This document shows, one piece after another, positions 32,247 through 41,049 of a stretch of 43,159 nt of DNA. The first letter of the stretch is position 1, and every line of letters starts with the position of its first letter. Both the position numbers and the translations under genes were made by a program. The notes below the pieces were generated by a model. It was not told the DNA's origin. It was given only the letters and a program-made list of their open reading frames with translations, and did no database searches. Origin of the DNA: Syntrophobacteraceae bacterium. GTDB lineage: Bacteria; Desulfobacterota; Syntrophobacteria; Syntrophobacterales; Syntrophobacteraceae. The DNA lies in NCBI GenBank assembly GCA_003165235.1, contig PLSV01000361.1, positions 1-43,159 on the forward strand, written 5' to 3'.

Positions 32247-33266
32247 TTAGCGAGAATAAGCGTCCAGTTCCAGCATGCCCTGCTGGGGGCCGGAACGCAT
32301 CCAGATTTGGTACGCGGCGGATGCGATCATCACGGCATTGTCCGTGCAAAACTCTACCGGCGGCAGATAAAGCCGGAAGTTTCCGGACGCGGCCTCCTGC
32401 GCCAGCCTCTTCCTCAACCTGCTGTTTGCGGCTACTCCCCCGACTGCCGCAATGTCAGACAGGCCGCACTGTTGCGCAGCTTTGACGCTCTTTTCCACCA
32501 GCACGTCAACAATAGCCTCCTGAAAGCTCGCCGCGAAATCCTCCAACGTGTAAGAGCCCGCCCCGCCAGGGGCAGAGTCGGAGGCAGGGGGGCCGTGAAC
32601 GCGGACAAAATTGGCGGCGGCGGTCTTTAAACCGCTGAAGCTGAACTCAAGAGATTCTTTTTCAAACCGGGAGCGCGGGAATTGAATAGCCTCCGGATTT
32701 GCGCCGGAAGCGAGTTTGTCGATCGCAATACCACCTGGATAGCCTATGCCGAGCAGCTTTGCTATTTTGTCGAATGCCTCTCCGGCCGCGTCGTCCCTCG
32801 TAGCTCCCAGCAGCCGGGCGCCGCCGTCCAGATCGACCCTGTATAGAGCGGTATGGCCGCCGGAAACTACCAGGCAAATAAAGGGATCCGGTATGCCGCC
32901 GGAAATGAAGGCGGCCTGGATATGCCCCTCCAGATGGTTAACCGCAATCAGCGGCTTGCCCAGAGCATAAGCCATAGCTTTTGCGGCGCTCAAACCGACA
33001 AGCAGCGCCCCGACAAGTCCAGGGCCCTGCGTAACCCCAAGCGCGTCAAGCTCTTCGCAGGAAACCCCTGCTTTTTCCAGCGCGCTTTCGATTACCGGAA
33101 TGATATACTCAAGGTGCTGCCTGGACGCCAACTCGGGAACTACCCCGCCATAAGGGGCGTGAATAGAAACCTGGCTGGCGATAACGCTGGACAATATTTC
33201 TTTTCCGTCCCTGACAACTGCTGCAGCGGTTTCATCGCAAGAAGTCTCAATTCCCAGTATTATCAA
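32247..33266 (-). CDS. tsaD: tRNA N6-adenosine threonylcarbamoyltransferase
   Basis: The 339-residue protein is TsaD (Gcp/YgjD), which transfers the threonylcarbamoyl group to A37 of ANN-decoding tRNAs together with TsaB and TsaE. Motifs: GIETSCDETAAAVV near the N-terminus, metal-binding His111 and His115 in NHLEGHIQAAF, and GGVAANSRLR near the C-terminus. The start is TTG at 33266 with AGGA eight bases upstream; no ATG is available in frame. The 244 bases upstream separate it from a divergent histidine kinase gene. It forms the far border of the defence-type island that begins at rsmA. Confidence 0.95.
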   Translation of the reverse strand: MIILGIETSCDETAAAVVRDGKEILSSVIASQVSIHAPYGGVVPELASRQHLEYIIPVIESALEKAGVSCEELDALGVTQGPGLVGALLVGLSAAKAMAYALGKPLIAVNHLEGHIQAAFISGGIPDPFICLVVSGGHTALYRVDLDGGARLLGATRDDAAGEAFDKIAKLLGIGYPGGIAIDKLASGANPEAIQFPRSRFEKESLEFSFSGLKTAAANFVRVHGPPASDSAPGGAGSYTLEDFAASFQEAIVDVLVEKSVKAAQQCGLSDIAAVGGVAANSRLRKRLAQEAASGNFRLYLPPVEFCTDNAVMIASAAYQIWMRSGPQQGMLELDAYSR

Positions 33267-33510
33267 TCACATATTCCTATTTTGCGCCATCGCTCTTATT
33301 AGTTTGTGTCTATATTTATCCCGCCTTTGGCCGAATCAGGGCGGAAAAGAACCCCTTCAGGACCCAAACCAGCTTGACAAAGCCGCCTGCACGATATCAA
33401 ATGGGAATTCAAAAAACTCATCAACACTAATTTATCATACATCTTTTCAAAATGGCCGACTTCATTAGTATCAAAACCGATTCCTGGAAATTGCTCGACT
33501 AGGGGGACCG

Positions 33511-35418
33511 ATGTTAGGTTCGGGTATCGCGCCAGACAAGCATTCCCTGATTCTAGGCGCCGCGCTTCTCGCCGGCCTGCTCTGGGTTGCGGTTCGGGAT
33601 TACCTTATCTTCCATACTCTGATCGGGATAGTCACGGTAGTAGTCGTATGGAGCATTTTTGTCACGGCCTGGAATTCCCGCCACATTGTCCGTAACGTTT
33701 ATTTTTCATTTATCGGCATTGCTTATCTTTTCGCAGGCTTGCTCGAGCTGCTGCACATCCTTTCATGTAAAGGCATGGCGATTTTCGGAAACGCCGACCA
33801 ATCCACCCAACTGGGAATCATCGCCCGCAGTCTGGAATCAGCCGCACTTGTAATCGCACCGCTTCTCCAAAGGAAAAGATTGAAAACCGGCCTTGTTTTC
33901 ATTGTATTCGGGGCTGTTGCGGCCGGATCGCTTCTTTCCGTCTTCTACTGGCGCAATTTTCCTGTCTGCTTCATTGACGGGATCGGACCGACCGGCTTCG
34001 AGAAGATAAGCGAATACGTCATAATCCTGCTGTTCATTGCATCAATATTTACTTTGTCGCTAAAAAGGCGCCAATTCGAGTCAAACGCGTTCCGGGCGTT
34101 GGCGGCCTCCTTAACGCTCTCCACGATTTCGGAACTTGGCTTTACCGCCAACACGAGTTTTCTTTTGCCGACGAACGAGTTCGGCCATTTTCTGAAACTG
34201 ATCGCAGTCTATTTGATGTACAGGGTTTTCATCAGAACCGGGATCTTTGCGCCGTTCAATCGGATTTCTCGAAACCTGACCCTCAGCGAAAAAAACCTCT
34301 ATTCTCTGCTTGAAGGACTTCCTGCTTTTGTGTTCGTCCAGATGCCGGACTACACGATACGATATGCTAATCGGGTTTTCCGTGACCTGTTCGGCGATCC
34401 TCAAGAGATGACCTGCTATCAGGTCCTCAAAGGGGAGACCGTGCCTTGCGAGATTTGCCCGACCAGGGAAATATTTAGGACAGGCGTGCCACAGCACAGG
34501 GATTGGGGTGTGATAAAGGATAAAACGTATGCGATTTACGAGTATCCCTATCATGACTTTGATGATTCCTCCGCCGTCTTGAAGCTCGGAATCGATATTA
34601 CCGACAGGAAGAATATGGAGACCGAACTGCTCAAGGCCCGTGATGAATTGGAAAATAGGGTCCGGGAAAGGACCAGTGAGCTTACCCGCACCAATGAGAT
34701 TCTGCGGCTCGAAATCGCCGAGAGGAAGCGCGCGCAGCAAAACCTCGAGCGGTCTGAAGAAGAGCTTCGGCTGCTCTCTTTTAATTTGCTCCACGCTCAG
34801 GAAATGGAGCGCAAGCGAATAGCCATGGAATTACATGACAGCCTGGGTGGATCTATCAGCGCCATCAAGTTCAGGACCGAACACGCAATCCACCAATTGG
34901 ACCAATCTGCCGGCGTCAAATCCAGGCGACTGTTCGACGACGTCATAGTAATGCTGCAGGACCTTATTACAGAAGTAAGGAGAATTCATTCCAACATCTG
35001 GCCTTCAGTTCTAAGCGACTTCGGCCTCATAATGGCGATCGACTGGTTTTGCAGGAGATTTGAGGGAGACTATCCCCATATTCATATCGATAAAACTCTT
35101 TTGCTTGAAGAACCCGATCTGCCCGACGCACTCAAGATCGTCATTTTCAGGATCATCCAGGAAGCACTGAACAATGTCGCGAAACACAGCGGCGTGAATT
35201 CGGTCACCTTAAGGCTTGGCAAGGAAAATGGAGCGATCGAGATGAAAATTCGGGATAACGGCAGGGGATTCGATGTCGCCGAGGCGCGGGAATCGGCCAG
35301 GATCAGCGCATGTGTCGGGCTCTCCAGCATGACCGAGCGCGCGAGGCTTTCCGGGGGCACCCTTGAAATTCACTCGGGCGAAACCGGTACTGAAATAAGA
35401 GTAGTCTGGCCCGTGTGA
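33511..35418 (+). CDS. MASE3-PAS sensor histidine kinase, NarL-system type
   Basis: The 635-residue protein starts with about seven membrane helices forming a MASE3-like sensor (residues ~10-245, including LLELLHILSCKGMAIFG). A PAS domain (about 265-375) contains a Cys-rich loop, MTCYQVLKGETVPCEICPTR. A coiled coil (about 375-425) leads to a HisKA_3 dimerisation domain with phospho-acceptor His442 in MELHDSLGGSISAIKF. The HATPase has N box EALNNVAKHSG, DNGRGFD and a GLSSMTERA box. Such kinases pair with LuxR/NarL-type regulators, and none is encoded next to it. TAGGGGGA precedes the ATG. The Cys-rich PAS loop could bind a metal or haem, which is speculation. Confidence 0.85.
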   Translation: MLGSGIAPDKHSLILGAALLAGLLWVAVRDYLIFHTLIGIVTVVVVWSIFVTAWNSRHIVRNVYFSFIGIAYLFAGLLELLHILSCKGMAIFGNADQSTQLGIIARSLESAALVIAPLLQRKRLKTGLVFIVFGAVAAGSLLSVFYWRNFPVCFIDGIGPTGFEKISEYVIILLFIASIFTLSLKRRQFESNAFRALAASLTLSTISELGFTANTSFLLPTNEFGHFLKLIAVYLMYRVFIRTGIFAPFNRISRNLTLSEKNLYSLLEGLPAFVFVQMPDYTIRYANRVFRDLFGDPQEMTCYQVLKGETVPCEICPTREIFRTGVPQHRDWGVIKDKTYAIYEYPYHDFDDSSAVLKLGIDITDRKNMETELLKARDELENRVRERTSELTRTNEILRLEIAERKRAQQNLERSEEELRLLSFNLLHAQEMERKRIAMELHDSLGGSISAIKFRTEHAIHQLDQSAGVKSRRLFDDVIVMLQDLITEVRRIHSNIWPSVLSDFGLIMAIDWFCRRFEGDYPHIHIDKTLLLEEPDLPDALKIVIFRIIQEALNNVAKHSGVNSVTLRLGKENGAIEMKIRDNGRGFDVAEARESARISACVGLSSMTERARLSGGTLEIHSGETGTEIRVVWPV

Positions 35419-35565
35419 ATGATTCGATAATGTAAATTATTGCCAACTCCATCTTTTGACCAACCATATTGGAAATTCTTCTTCCCAAAACTCCCCTTTC
35501 TGGCATAATGCCAGCGCTCGGGCGCTCCTCCCCCCACAGTGACGGGGCTGTCCCACGAGATTAAG

Positions 35566-35580
35566 AACCCCCCCGGGGTT
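35566..35580. terminator. Possible hairpin between kinase and LAB_N genes
   Basis: AACCCC and GGGGTT form a short stem with a three-base loop, about 150 bases after the kinase stop. The following ATTTCGCTTT is only weakly T-rich, so termination is uncertain. Confidence 0.25.
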
Positions 35581-35627
35581 ATTTCGCTTTAACGCCTTAA
35601 TGCCTGATAAAATGGAAACACGCTAGC

Positions 35628-35933
35628 ATGGGCAATGCAATGAACCACATGATCCGGTATTTTCTCGACAATTATCTGCTCATTCTGGGGCTCTGCGGCC
35701 AGGGATTGTTTTTTGGCAGGTTTTTGGTCCAGTGGATTGCAAGCGAGAGGCAAGGCAGAAGCGTAGTTCCTCTCTCCTTCTGGTATTTCAGCGTCGGCGG
35801 GGGCGGGGTGCTTCTCATCTACGCCATACTCAAAAAGGATCCCGTGTTCATTCTCGGACAGGGGGGCGGTCTGGTCATATACTTTAGGAACCTCTACCTT
35901 ATTCACATGGAACGCTCCAGAGGCAGGGTCTAG
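35628..35933 (+). CDS. LAB_N domain membrane protein
   Basis: The 101-residue protein is the stand-alone lipid-A-disaccharide-synthase N-terminal-like (LAB_N) domain with three membrane helices: LLILGLCGQGLFFGRFLVQW, then RSVVPLSFWYFSVGGGGVLL, then PVFILGQGGGLVIYFRNLYL. The RFLVQWIASER and GQ..GL.IY.RN motifs are well preserved. Small LAB_N proteins are usually encoded beside lipid-linked sugar transferases; here a GT39 gene starts six bases downstream, so the two are likely one transcription unit acting in envelope glycan or lipid A modification. Confidence 0.85.
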   Translation: MGNAMNHMIRYFLDNYLLILGLCGQGLFFGRFLVQWIASERQGRSVVPLSFWYFSVGGGGVLLIYAILKKDPVFILGQGGGLVIYFRNLYLIHMERSRGRV

Positions 35934-35939
35934 AGTTGT

Positions 35940-37715
35940 ATGAACTCCAGGACACTCCTCTACCCGACTCTTCTTATCCTGCTGTGGTCTGCAATTTTCC
36001 TCGCCACGATTACCCGTCCGGCGCTTTTCGACGACGCCGATTCTTTCCACGCGGAAGCAGTCCGCGAGATAGTCCAGTCCGGGGACTGGGTGACTCTGAG
36101 GATAAACAACGGCATCAGATACCTTGAGAAGGCCCCTTTCATGTACTGGCTTGCGGCCCTCTCGGCGTCCGCTTTCGGCCTTCATGACTGGACCCTGCGG
36201 CTGCCCCTTGCGCTGTTCTCCCTTCTGTTGATATTGCTGGTCTTCAAATTCGGGGCGCGGTTCTGGGGCGAAAAAACAGGCTTCTACTCAGGGATTGTGA
36301 TCGCAACCTGCCTCGGCCATTATGCATTTACCCGCATACTATTGCCTGACGTGATTTTATCCTTCTTTATCGCTTTTTCCCTCTACATGTACGTGCTGAT
36401 AACATTTGAAGAACAGCAGCGAAAAAATATCGGTCCGGTCGACCTCAGGTGCGCCGCTCTCTATATTTCGGCCGCCCTGGCCGTACTGACGAAGGGACTT
36501 ATTGGGGTCGTCTTCACGGGCGCAATCATTTTTGTGCATATCCTGGCGACTGGAAACTGGAAGGTCATCAGGAGGCTCCAGGTCGGGTACGGAATTGTCA
36601 TTTTTCTGATCGTAGCAGCCCCCTGGCATGTGGCGGCGGCTCTTGCCAATCCGGATTTCCTGCAGTTCTATTTTATCCGCGAGCATCTCCTGCGCTTTCT
36701 TGGGATGCGCTATCCCAAAGACTATGGCGCCGTTCCGCGCCTGCAGCTCTGGGGCCTTCACCTCGTGTGGATTTTCCCATGGAGCGCATTCATGTGGGGG
36801 CTTGTCCGAAATTTCCCCAAATCGGTGCGTCCGCAGGAGAAAACCCAACGGGCATTCCTTTTTCTATTTATCTGGATTGGCGTAATCCTGACATTTTTTT
36901 TGTTCAGCTCAACCCAGGAATACTACACGTTTCCCACCTTTGCCGCATTCGCGCTCCTGCTCGGCAAGGCCATGGCGGACCTCGATGCGCGGGAAACCTC
37001 CCCGAAGTGGGGCATCGTCAGCCTTGGGGTCCTGTCAGCCCTGACGCTCTCAACAGGAGCGGGCATGATCGCGCTCACATGGTTGGGCAACCACGCGGAA
37101 GCGGCGCGCACCCTTGCCGGGACTCTTACCGCTCATCCGGAGCGCTACAACCTCGCTTTCGGGCACATCCACGACCTCACCGCAGCGACTTTCAGCCTTC
37201 TGGCCCCAATGGTGCATCAGACCGCAGCCTTACTGATCATCGGCCCATCAGCCGCTTTTTTACTGGCTCTCAGGAAGCGCTGGATGGCCTCTTTCCTGCT
37301 CCTGGCCGCCATGATGATAGGACTGTGCCATTTATATAATACCGGGATGGTTGCCTTTGAGCCGGTGCTCGGCTCCAAAAGCCTCGCCAAAGTTGTCCAA
37401 TACTACTACCAGCCTGGAGATAAGATCGTCATAAACGATTTTTATGAGAAAGGTTCAACCCTCAATTACTACACGGGCCTCCAGGTCTACGTCATGGACG
37501 GCGGGTTCGGCGTTCTCTGGTACGGACTGCAGGATAAAACGGCCCCAAGGCTGAGCCTCACGCAGGATGAACTGCTCAACCAGTGGACATCCGGAAAAAG
37601 GACTTTCCTGTTCAGCGAAAAAAAGCCGCTCGAGTCTTTGCTTTCATCGCATCCTGGTTTTAATTATCGGGTATTGGCCGAAGACGGCGGAAAGAAAGTC
37701 CTGATAAATTGGTGA
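35940..37715 (+). CDS. GT39-family (ArnT/PMT-like) glycosyltransferase
   Basis: The 591-residue polytopic protein has the GT39/ArnT topology: an N-terminal helix, then a periplasmic loop containing the catalytic Asp pair (ALFDDADSFHAEAVREI), RYLEKAPFMYWLAAL, and about ten further helices. A soluble C-terminal region of ~150 residues (from LGSKSLAKVVQYYYQPGDK) is also typical. It should move a sugar from a polyprenyl-phosphate donor to a lipid or protein on the periplasmic face. It starts with ATG six bases after the LAB_N stop. Confidence 0.85.
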   Translation: MNSRTLLYPTLLILLWSAIFLATITRPALFDDADSFHAEAVREIVQSGDWVTLRINNGIRYLEKAPFMYWLAALSASAFGLHDWTLRLPLALFSLLLILLVFKFGARFWGEKTGFYSGIVIATCLGHYAFTRILLPDVILSFFIAFSLYMYVLITFEEQQRKNIGPVDLRCAALYISAALAVLTKGLIGVVFTGAIIFVHILATGNWKVIRRLQVGYGIVIFLIVAAPWHVAAALANPDFLQFYFIREHLLRFLGMRYPKDYGAVPRLQLWGLHLVWIFPWSAFMWGLVRNFPKSVRPQEKTQRAFLFLFIWIGVILTFFLFSSTQEYYTFPTFAAFALLLGKAMADLDARETSPKWGIVSLGVLSALTLSTGAGMIALTWLGNHAEAARTLAGTLTAHPERYNLAFGHIHDLTAATFSLLAPMVHQTAALLIIGPSAAFLLALRKRWMASFLLLAAMMIGLCHLYNTGMVAFEPVLGSKSLAKVVQYYYQPGDKIVINDFYEKGSTLNYYTGLQVYVMDGGFGVLWYGLQDKTAPRLSLTQDELLNQWTSGKRTFLFSEKKPLESLLSSHPGFNYRVLAEDGGKKVLINW

Positions 37716-38016
37716 GATGATTTTGGAGAATTAAGGAATTGCCCCCCTCTTTCTATAAGGGGAAAGGGTGGATCTTAGGCTTGACCGACATATCCGATAT
37801 TTTTCTTCTGATACCAAAAGACCAAATGTTTCCCCTTAGAGCCGACCAAGAGCTGTATCTTCATCCGAACTGCCCATTCCCCCCTCGGAATGAAATACCC
37901 CAACCGGCCAATTCCATTATTTCGCCATCTCATTTATCTTGACTTGCTCACAAAATTGCCCGATATCTCAAAAACACAGCCCCTGTGCTGTTCATTACGT
38001 TCGAAGAGGTCAAGAG
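37716..38016 (+). other. Intergenic stretch before the kor operon
   Basis: These 301 bases contain no convincing gene. Near 37743-37771 an imperfect hairpin, CCCCCTCTTTC with GGGGAAAGGG, could terminate the GT39 transcript or be a dispersed repeat. At the far end lies a promoter-like pair (37939-37967). A small in-frame extension upstream of korD from 37939 lacks conserved sequence. Confidence 0.45.
37939..37967 (+). promoter_or_regulatory. Possible promoter of the kor operon
   Basis: TTGACT at 37939-37944 is followed after 17 bases by GATATC at 37962-37967. The -10 match is moderate. It lies 50 bases upstream of the korD ATG in the only sizeable gap before the operon. Confidence 0.35.
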
Positions 38017-38304
38017 ATGAAGTTCTGGCGCGTTCCCCTGGATACTGAAGAGATCGTCATTTCCAAAGGGATCGTTCATATCATAGAAGACCGGTGCAAG
38101 GGGTGCGGCTACTGTATCGAATTTTGTCCAAGGGATGTTCTCGAGGCCTCCGGGCGCTTCAACTCGAGAGGATACCACCCTCCGGCGGTAAAGCAGCCTG
38201 ACTTGTGCGTCAACTGTCACTATTGCGAGGCTATCTGCCCCGATTTTGCGATCTTCTCGCTGGAAGCTCCGGCGCAAATGATTTCCGAGCTTTCAATTCA
38301 ATAA
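38017..38304 (+). CDS. korD: 2-oxoacid:ferredoxin oxidoreductase, delta (ferredoxin) subunit
   Basis: The 95-residue protein is a 2x[4Fe-4S] ferredoxin with CKGCGYCIEFCP and CVNCHYCEAICP. The order delta-alpha-beta-gamma and the form of the other subunits match 2-oxoglutarate:ferredoxin oxidoreductases (KorDABC). It passes electrons from the thiamine site to free ferredoxin. ATG 38017 is chosen for the AAGAGGTCAAGAG before it and the conserved start. The gene ends about five bases before korA. Confidence 0.9.
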   Translation: MKFWRVPLDTEEIVISKGIVHIIEDRCKGCGYCIEFCPRDVLEASGRFNSRGYHPPAVKQPDLCVNCHYCEAICPDFAIFSLEAPAQMISELSIQ

Positions 38305-38309
38305 CTTTT

Positions 38310-39479
38310 ATGGGTTTTGTCTTTATGCAACCTGCAGTTCTCACTGGAGAACATTTCATAAATGGAGACTCGGCATGCGCGGAGGGGGCGCTTGCCGCCG
38401 GATGTCGCTTCTTTGCCGGGTATCCTATCACACCGGCCACCGAAATAGCCGAGCAGATGGCGAAAAGGCTTCCGGAAGTTGGCGGGGTCTTTATCCAGAT
38501 GGAAGATGAGATAGCCGCAATGGCCGCAGTTCTTGGCGCTTCCTGCGCCGGGACAAAAAGCATGACGGCGACTTCCGGTCCGGGGTTCAGTCTGATGATG
38601 GAAAACATCGGACTCGGGATAGCAATGGAGACTCCATGTGTCGTAGTAAACGTTCAGCGTGCAGGTCCTTCGACGGGTCTCCCGACGCTCGGGGCTCAGG
38701 GTGACATGATGCAGGCCAGGTGGGGCTCCCATGGTCATTACGAAATTATAGCGCTTGCGCCTGCTTCGCCCCAGGAGTTTTTCTTCCAGACCATCGCCGC
38801 ATTCAACTTGAGCGAAACATACCGGCTCCCCGTGATGATAATGGCCGATGAGGTAGTCGGCCACCTATGTGAGAGGGTCATCATACCCGATCCATCCAAA
38901 ATAAGGCTTCAATCCCGCCCCCGCCCTAAAGGACGGAAGGACCGGTTCAAGCCTTTTCATCCCGGCGCCAATGGGGTGGCGCCAATGGCTCATGCAGGCG
39001 AGGGGTATCTGGTGCACCTTACGGGGCTGACTCACGACGAAAAAGGCTACCCGGTGATGACCGCCGAGGCGCATTCGGAGATGGTCTCTCGAATAACGGG
39101 AAAAATCCGTGCGAACCTCAGTAAGATCATACAGGTGGAGGAATACCGGCTGGAGGACGCCGATGTGGCGCTGATATCGTACGGGATCAGCTCACGGAGC
39201 AGCATGGCCGCCGTCGATGAGGCTCGGGAACAAGGCATGAAAGCCGGTCTTTTGCGACTGGTGACCGTGTGGCCTTTCCCGGAGGATGCAATAAGGGCGC
39301 TTGCAAAACGGGTGCAGTGTCTCATAACGGTGGAATTGAACCTGGGGCAGATTCACATGGAGGTGCAAAGGTGCGCCGGAGGTATGGCCCCCACCCTGCT
39401 GGTCGGTCATGCCGGAGGAACGGTTATTACAACCGCCCGGATACTCGAAACAATGCATGCCGGCAGTGGTCGGGGATAA
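38310..39479 (+). CDS. korA: 2-oxoacid:ferredoxin oxidoreductase, alpha subunit
   Basis: The 389-residue product begins its conserved part at LTGEHFINGDSACAEGALAA. The family signature GYPITPATEIAEQM, QMEDEIAAMAAVLGAS (containing the Glu that activates thiamine) and TSGPGFSLMMENIGL are all present. It catalyses CoA-dependent oxidative decarboxylation of a 2-oxoacid, probably 2-oxoglutarate, with korB. The start could be 38310 or the in-frame ATG at 38325; neither has a clear ribosome binding site, so translation is probably coupled to korD. Confidence 0.85.
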   Translation: MGFVFMQPAVLTGEHFINGDSACAEGALAAGCRFFAGYPITPATEIAEQMAKRLPEVGGVFIQMEDEIAAMAAVLGASCAGTKSMTATSGPGFSLMMENIGLGIAMETPCVVVNVQRAGPSTGLPTLGAQGDMMQARWGSHGHYEIIALAPASPQEFFFQTIAAFNLSETYRLPVMIMADEVVGHLCERVIIPDPSKIRLQSRPRPKGRKDRFKPFHPGANGVAPMAHAGEGYLVHLTGLTHDEKGYPVMTAEAHSEMVSRITGKIRANLSKIIQVEEYRLEDADVALISYGISSRSSMAAVDEAREQGMKAGLLRLVTVWPFPEDAIRALAKRVQCLITVELNLGQIHMEVQRCAGGMAPTLLVGHAGGTVITTARILETMHAGSGRG

Positions 39480-39547
39480 ACCACGGACTTATAAGACCCA
39501 TTGATTTTGCCCGTAAGAATCGCTCTTAGCCTTGAGTCAGGACGCGC

Positions 39548-40378
39548 ATGAGCAACAGTTGCTCCCCCAAACATCCGCTCGATAACATCCTGCGAACCGA
39601 TCTCATCCCGCACATATGGTGCCCCGGATGTGGAATCGGCACGGCCTTCTCCGCATCGCTGATCGCCATCCAGTCAGCCGGGACGGACCTGACAAAAACC
39701 GTAGTAGTGTCCGGGATAGGGTGTTCGGGAAGAGGCGCGGGGTATGTAAAGCTCGATTCCTATCATACCACTCATGGGCGGGCAATCCCTTTCGCCACAG
39801 GCATGAAGCTGGCCAATCCCGAACTGAGCGTTGTCGTTTTCAGCGGCGACGGAGACCTGTTTGCAATCGGTGGAAACCATTTCCTTCACGCCGCCAGACG
39901 GAATATGGACCTGACGGTGATCTGCGTGAACAACTTCAATTACGGAATGACGGGTGGACAGGCTGCGGCGACAACCCCCAGTCTGGCCAGGACATCGACC
40001 ACACCCCTTGGCAATCCCGAACCGCCATTCAATCTGCCTCTGCTGGCATACGCTTCCGGGGCCACCTATGTTGCGCGCTGGACAATGCTTCATACGCGCG
40101 ATCTTACTCAGTCGATCGGGGAGGCCCTTGCGCGCCGAGGCTTTTCATTCATCGAGGTTCTCGCCCCCTGTCCTACCGGGTACGGCCGCCGAAACAGGCA
40201 GAAGCCGATTGATTCGCTCAAGCTCTATCAGGAAAAGGCAATAGTGAAAAACGGCGCAAATCCTGCCGAAGTTATCCTGGATTTCAAGCAGGGCATAACC
40301 CTTGGCAAATTCGTAGAGTACGACAAGCCGACCTTTTCGGAGTCCTATGAAAGGATATGCCGCCCGCATGCTTCATGA
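39548..40378 (+). CDS. korB: 2-oxoacid:ferredoxin oxidoreductase, beta (TPP) subunit
   Basis: The 276-residue subunit holds the thiamine pyrophosphate site: HIWCPGCGIGTAF at the N-terminus, SGIGCSGRGAGY, and the GDGD...N TPP motif (FSGDGDLFAIGG, then CVNNFNYGMTGGQ). The length is normal for KorB. It follows korA after 68 bases and precedes korC after 65, with no terminator seen between them. Confidence 0.9.
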   Translation: MSNSCSPKHPLDNILRTDLIPHIWCPGCGIGTAFSASLIAIQSAGTDLTKTVVVSGIGCSGRGAGYVKLDSYHTTHGRAIPFATGMKLANPELSVVVFSGDGDLFAIGGNHFLHAARRNMDLTVICVNNFNYGMTGGQAAATTPSLARTSTTPLGNPEPPFNLPLLAYASGATYVARWTMLHTRDLTQSIGEALARRGFSFIEVLAPCPTGYGRRNRQKPIDSLKLYQEKAIVKNGANPAEVILDFKQGITLGKFVEYDKPTFSESYERICRPHAS

Positions 40379-40443
40379 GACCGAAGCTGAATAGCGAAGA
40401 ATTGAGCCCCGAAGGCTGACAATAAGAGCCGAGTGAGAGTGCA

Positions 40444-41049
40444 ATGGACCGGACCACGACCGCAAAACTGAAAAAAGAGATTCTCATAACCGGCCTTGGC
40501 GGGCAGGGCATTGTCCTTGCCGGCCAGGTGCTGGGGATGGCGGCTTGTCTCGTAGACCGTCTGGAGAGCACTCTTACGCAGTCCTACGGCCCTGAAGCTC
40601 GTGGCGGGGCTTGCAGCGCTCAGCTAATCATTTCGGACAAACCAATCCATTACCCTTACGTGCACAATCCGGACATCCTGGTGTGCATGTCCCAGACAGG
40701 GTACGAGAAATATCGCCCTCTGCTCAAAGACAACGGAATCCTCATTATCGATCAGGACATGGTGAGGTCTACGGATAGCGCCGGCGGGAGTGTTTTCCCG
40801 ATCCCGGCAACCCGCATTGCCGAAGAACTTGGCAGGAAGATGATGGCCAATATCGTCATGCTCGGCTTTGTAACCTCGATAACCGGCGCAGTTTCCCTGA
40901 AGGGTATGCTCACCTCTGTGGCCGATTCAGTCCCCAAAGGAACTGAAGACGCAAACATAGCCGCCTTCAACAAAGGTTACGATTTCGGACAGGCGCTGCT
41001 CAAGGCCAGGCATAAAAAGGCCGCCGCAAAGAAGGGGGCCGATTCATGA
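40444..41049 (+). CDS. korC: 2-oxoacid:ferredoxin oxidoreductase, gamma subunit
   Basis: The 201-residue protein shows the gamma-subunit signature ILITGLGGQGIVLAGQVLG, SYGPEARGGACSAQLIIS and the ADxLV-like PDILVCMSQTGYEKY. It completes the KorDABC complex. Its stop overlaps the start of the downstream flavoprotein (ATGA), so the two are translated together, which links that flavoprotein to 2-oxoacid oxidation. Confidence 0.9.
   Translation: MDRTTTAKLKKEILITGLGGQGIVLAGQVLGMAACLVDRLESTLTQSYGPEARGGACSAQLIISDKPIHYPYVHNPDILVCMSQTGYEKYRPLLKDNGILIIDQDMVRSTDSAGGSVFPIPATRIAEELGRKMMANIVMLGFVTSITGAVSLKGMLTSVADSVPKGTEDANIAAFNKGYDFGQALLKARHKKAAAKKGADS

Noticed and set aside
37739..37942. Short plus-strand frame before korD
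   Set aside because: There is no ATG-linked ribosome binding site and no conserved sequence; it sits in an intergenic gap with hairpin and promoter-like signals.
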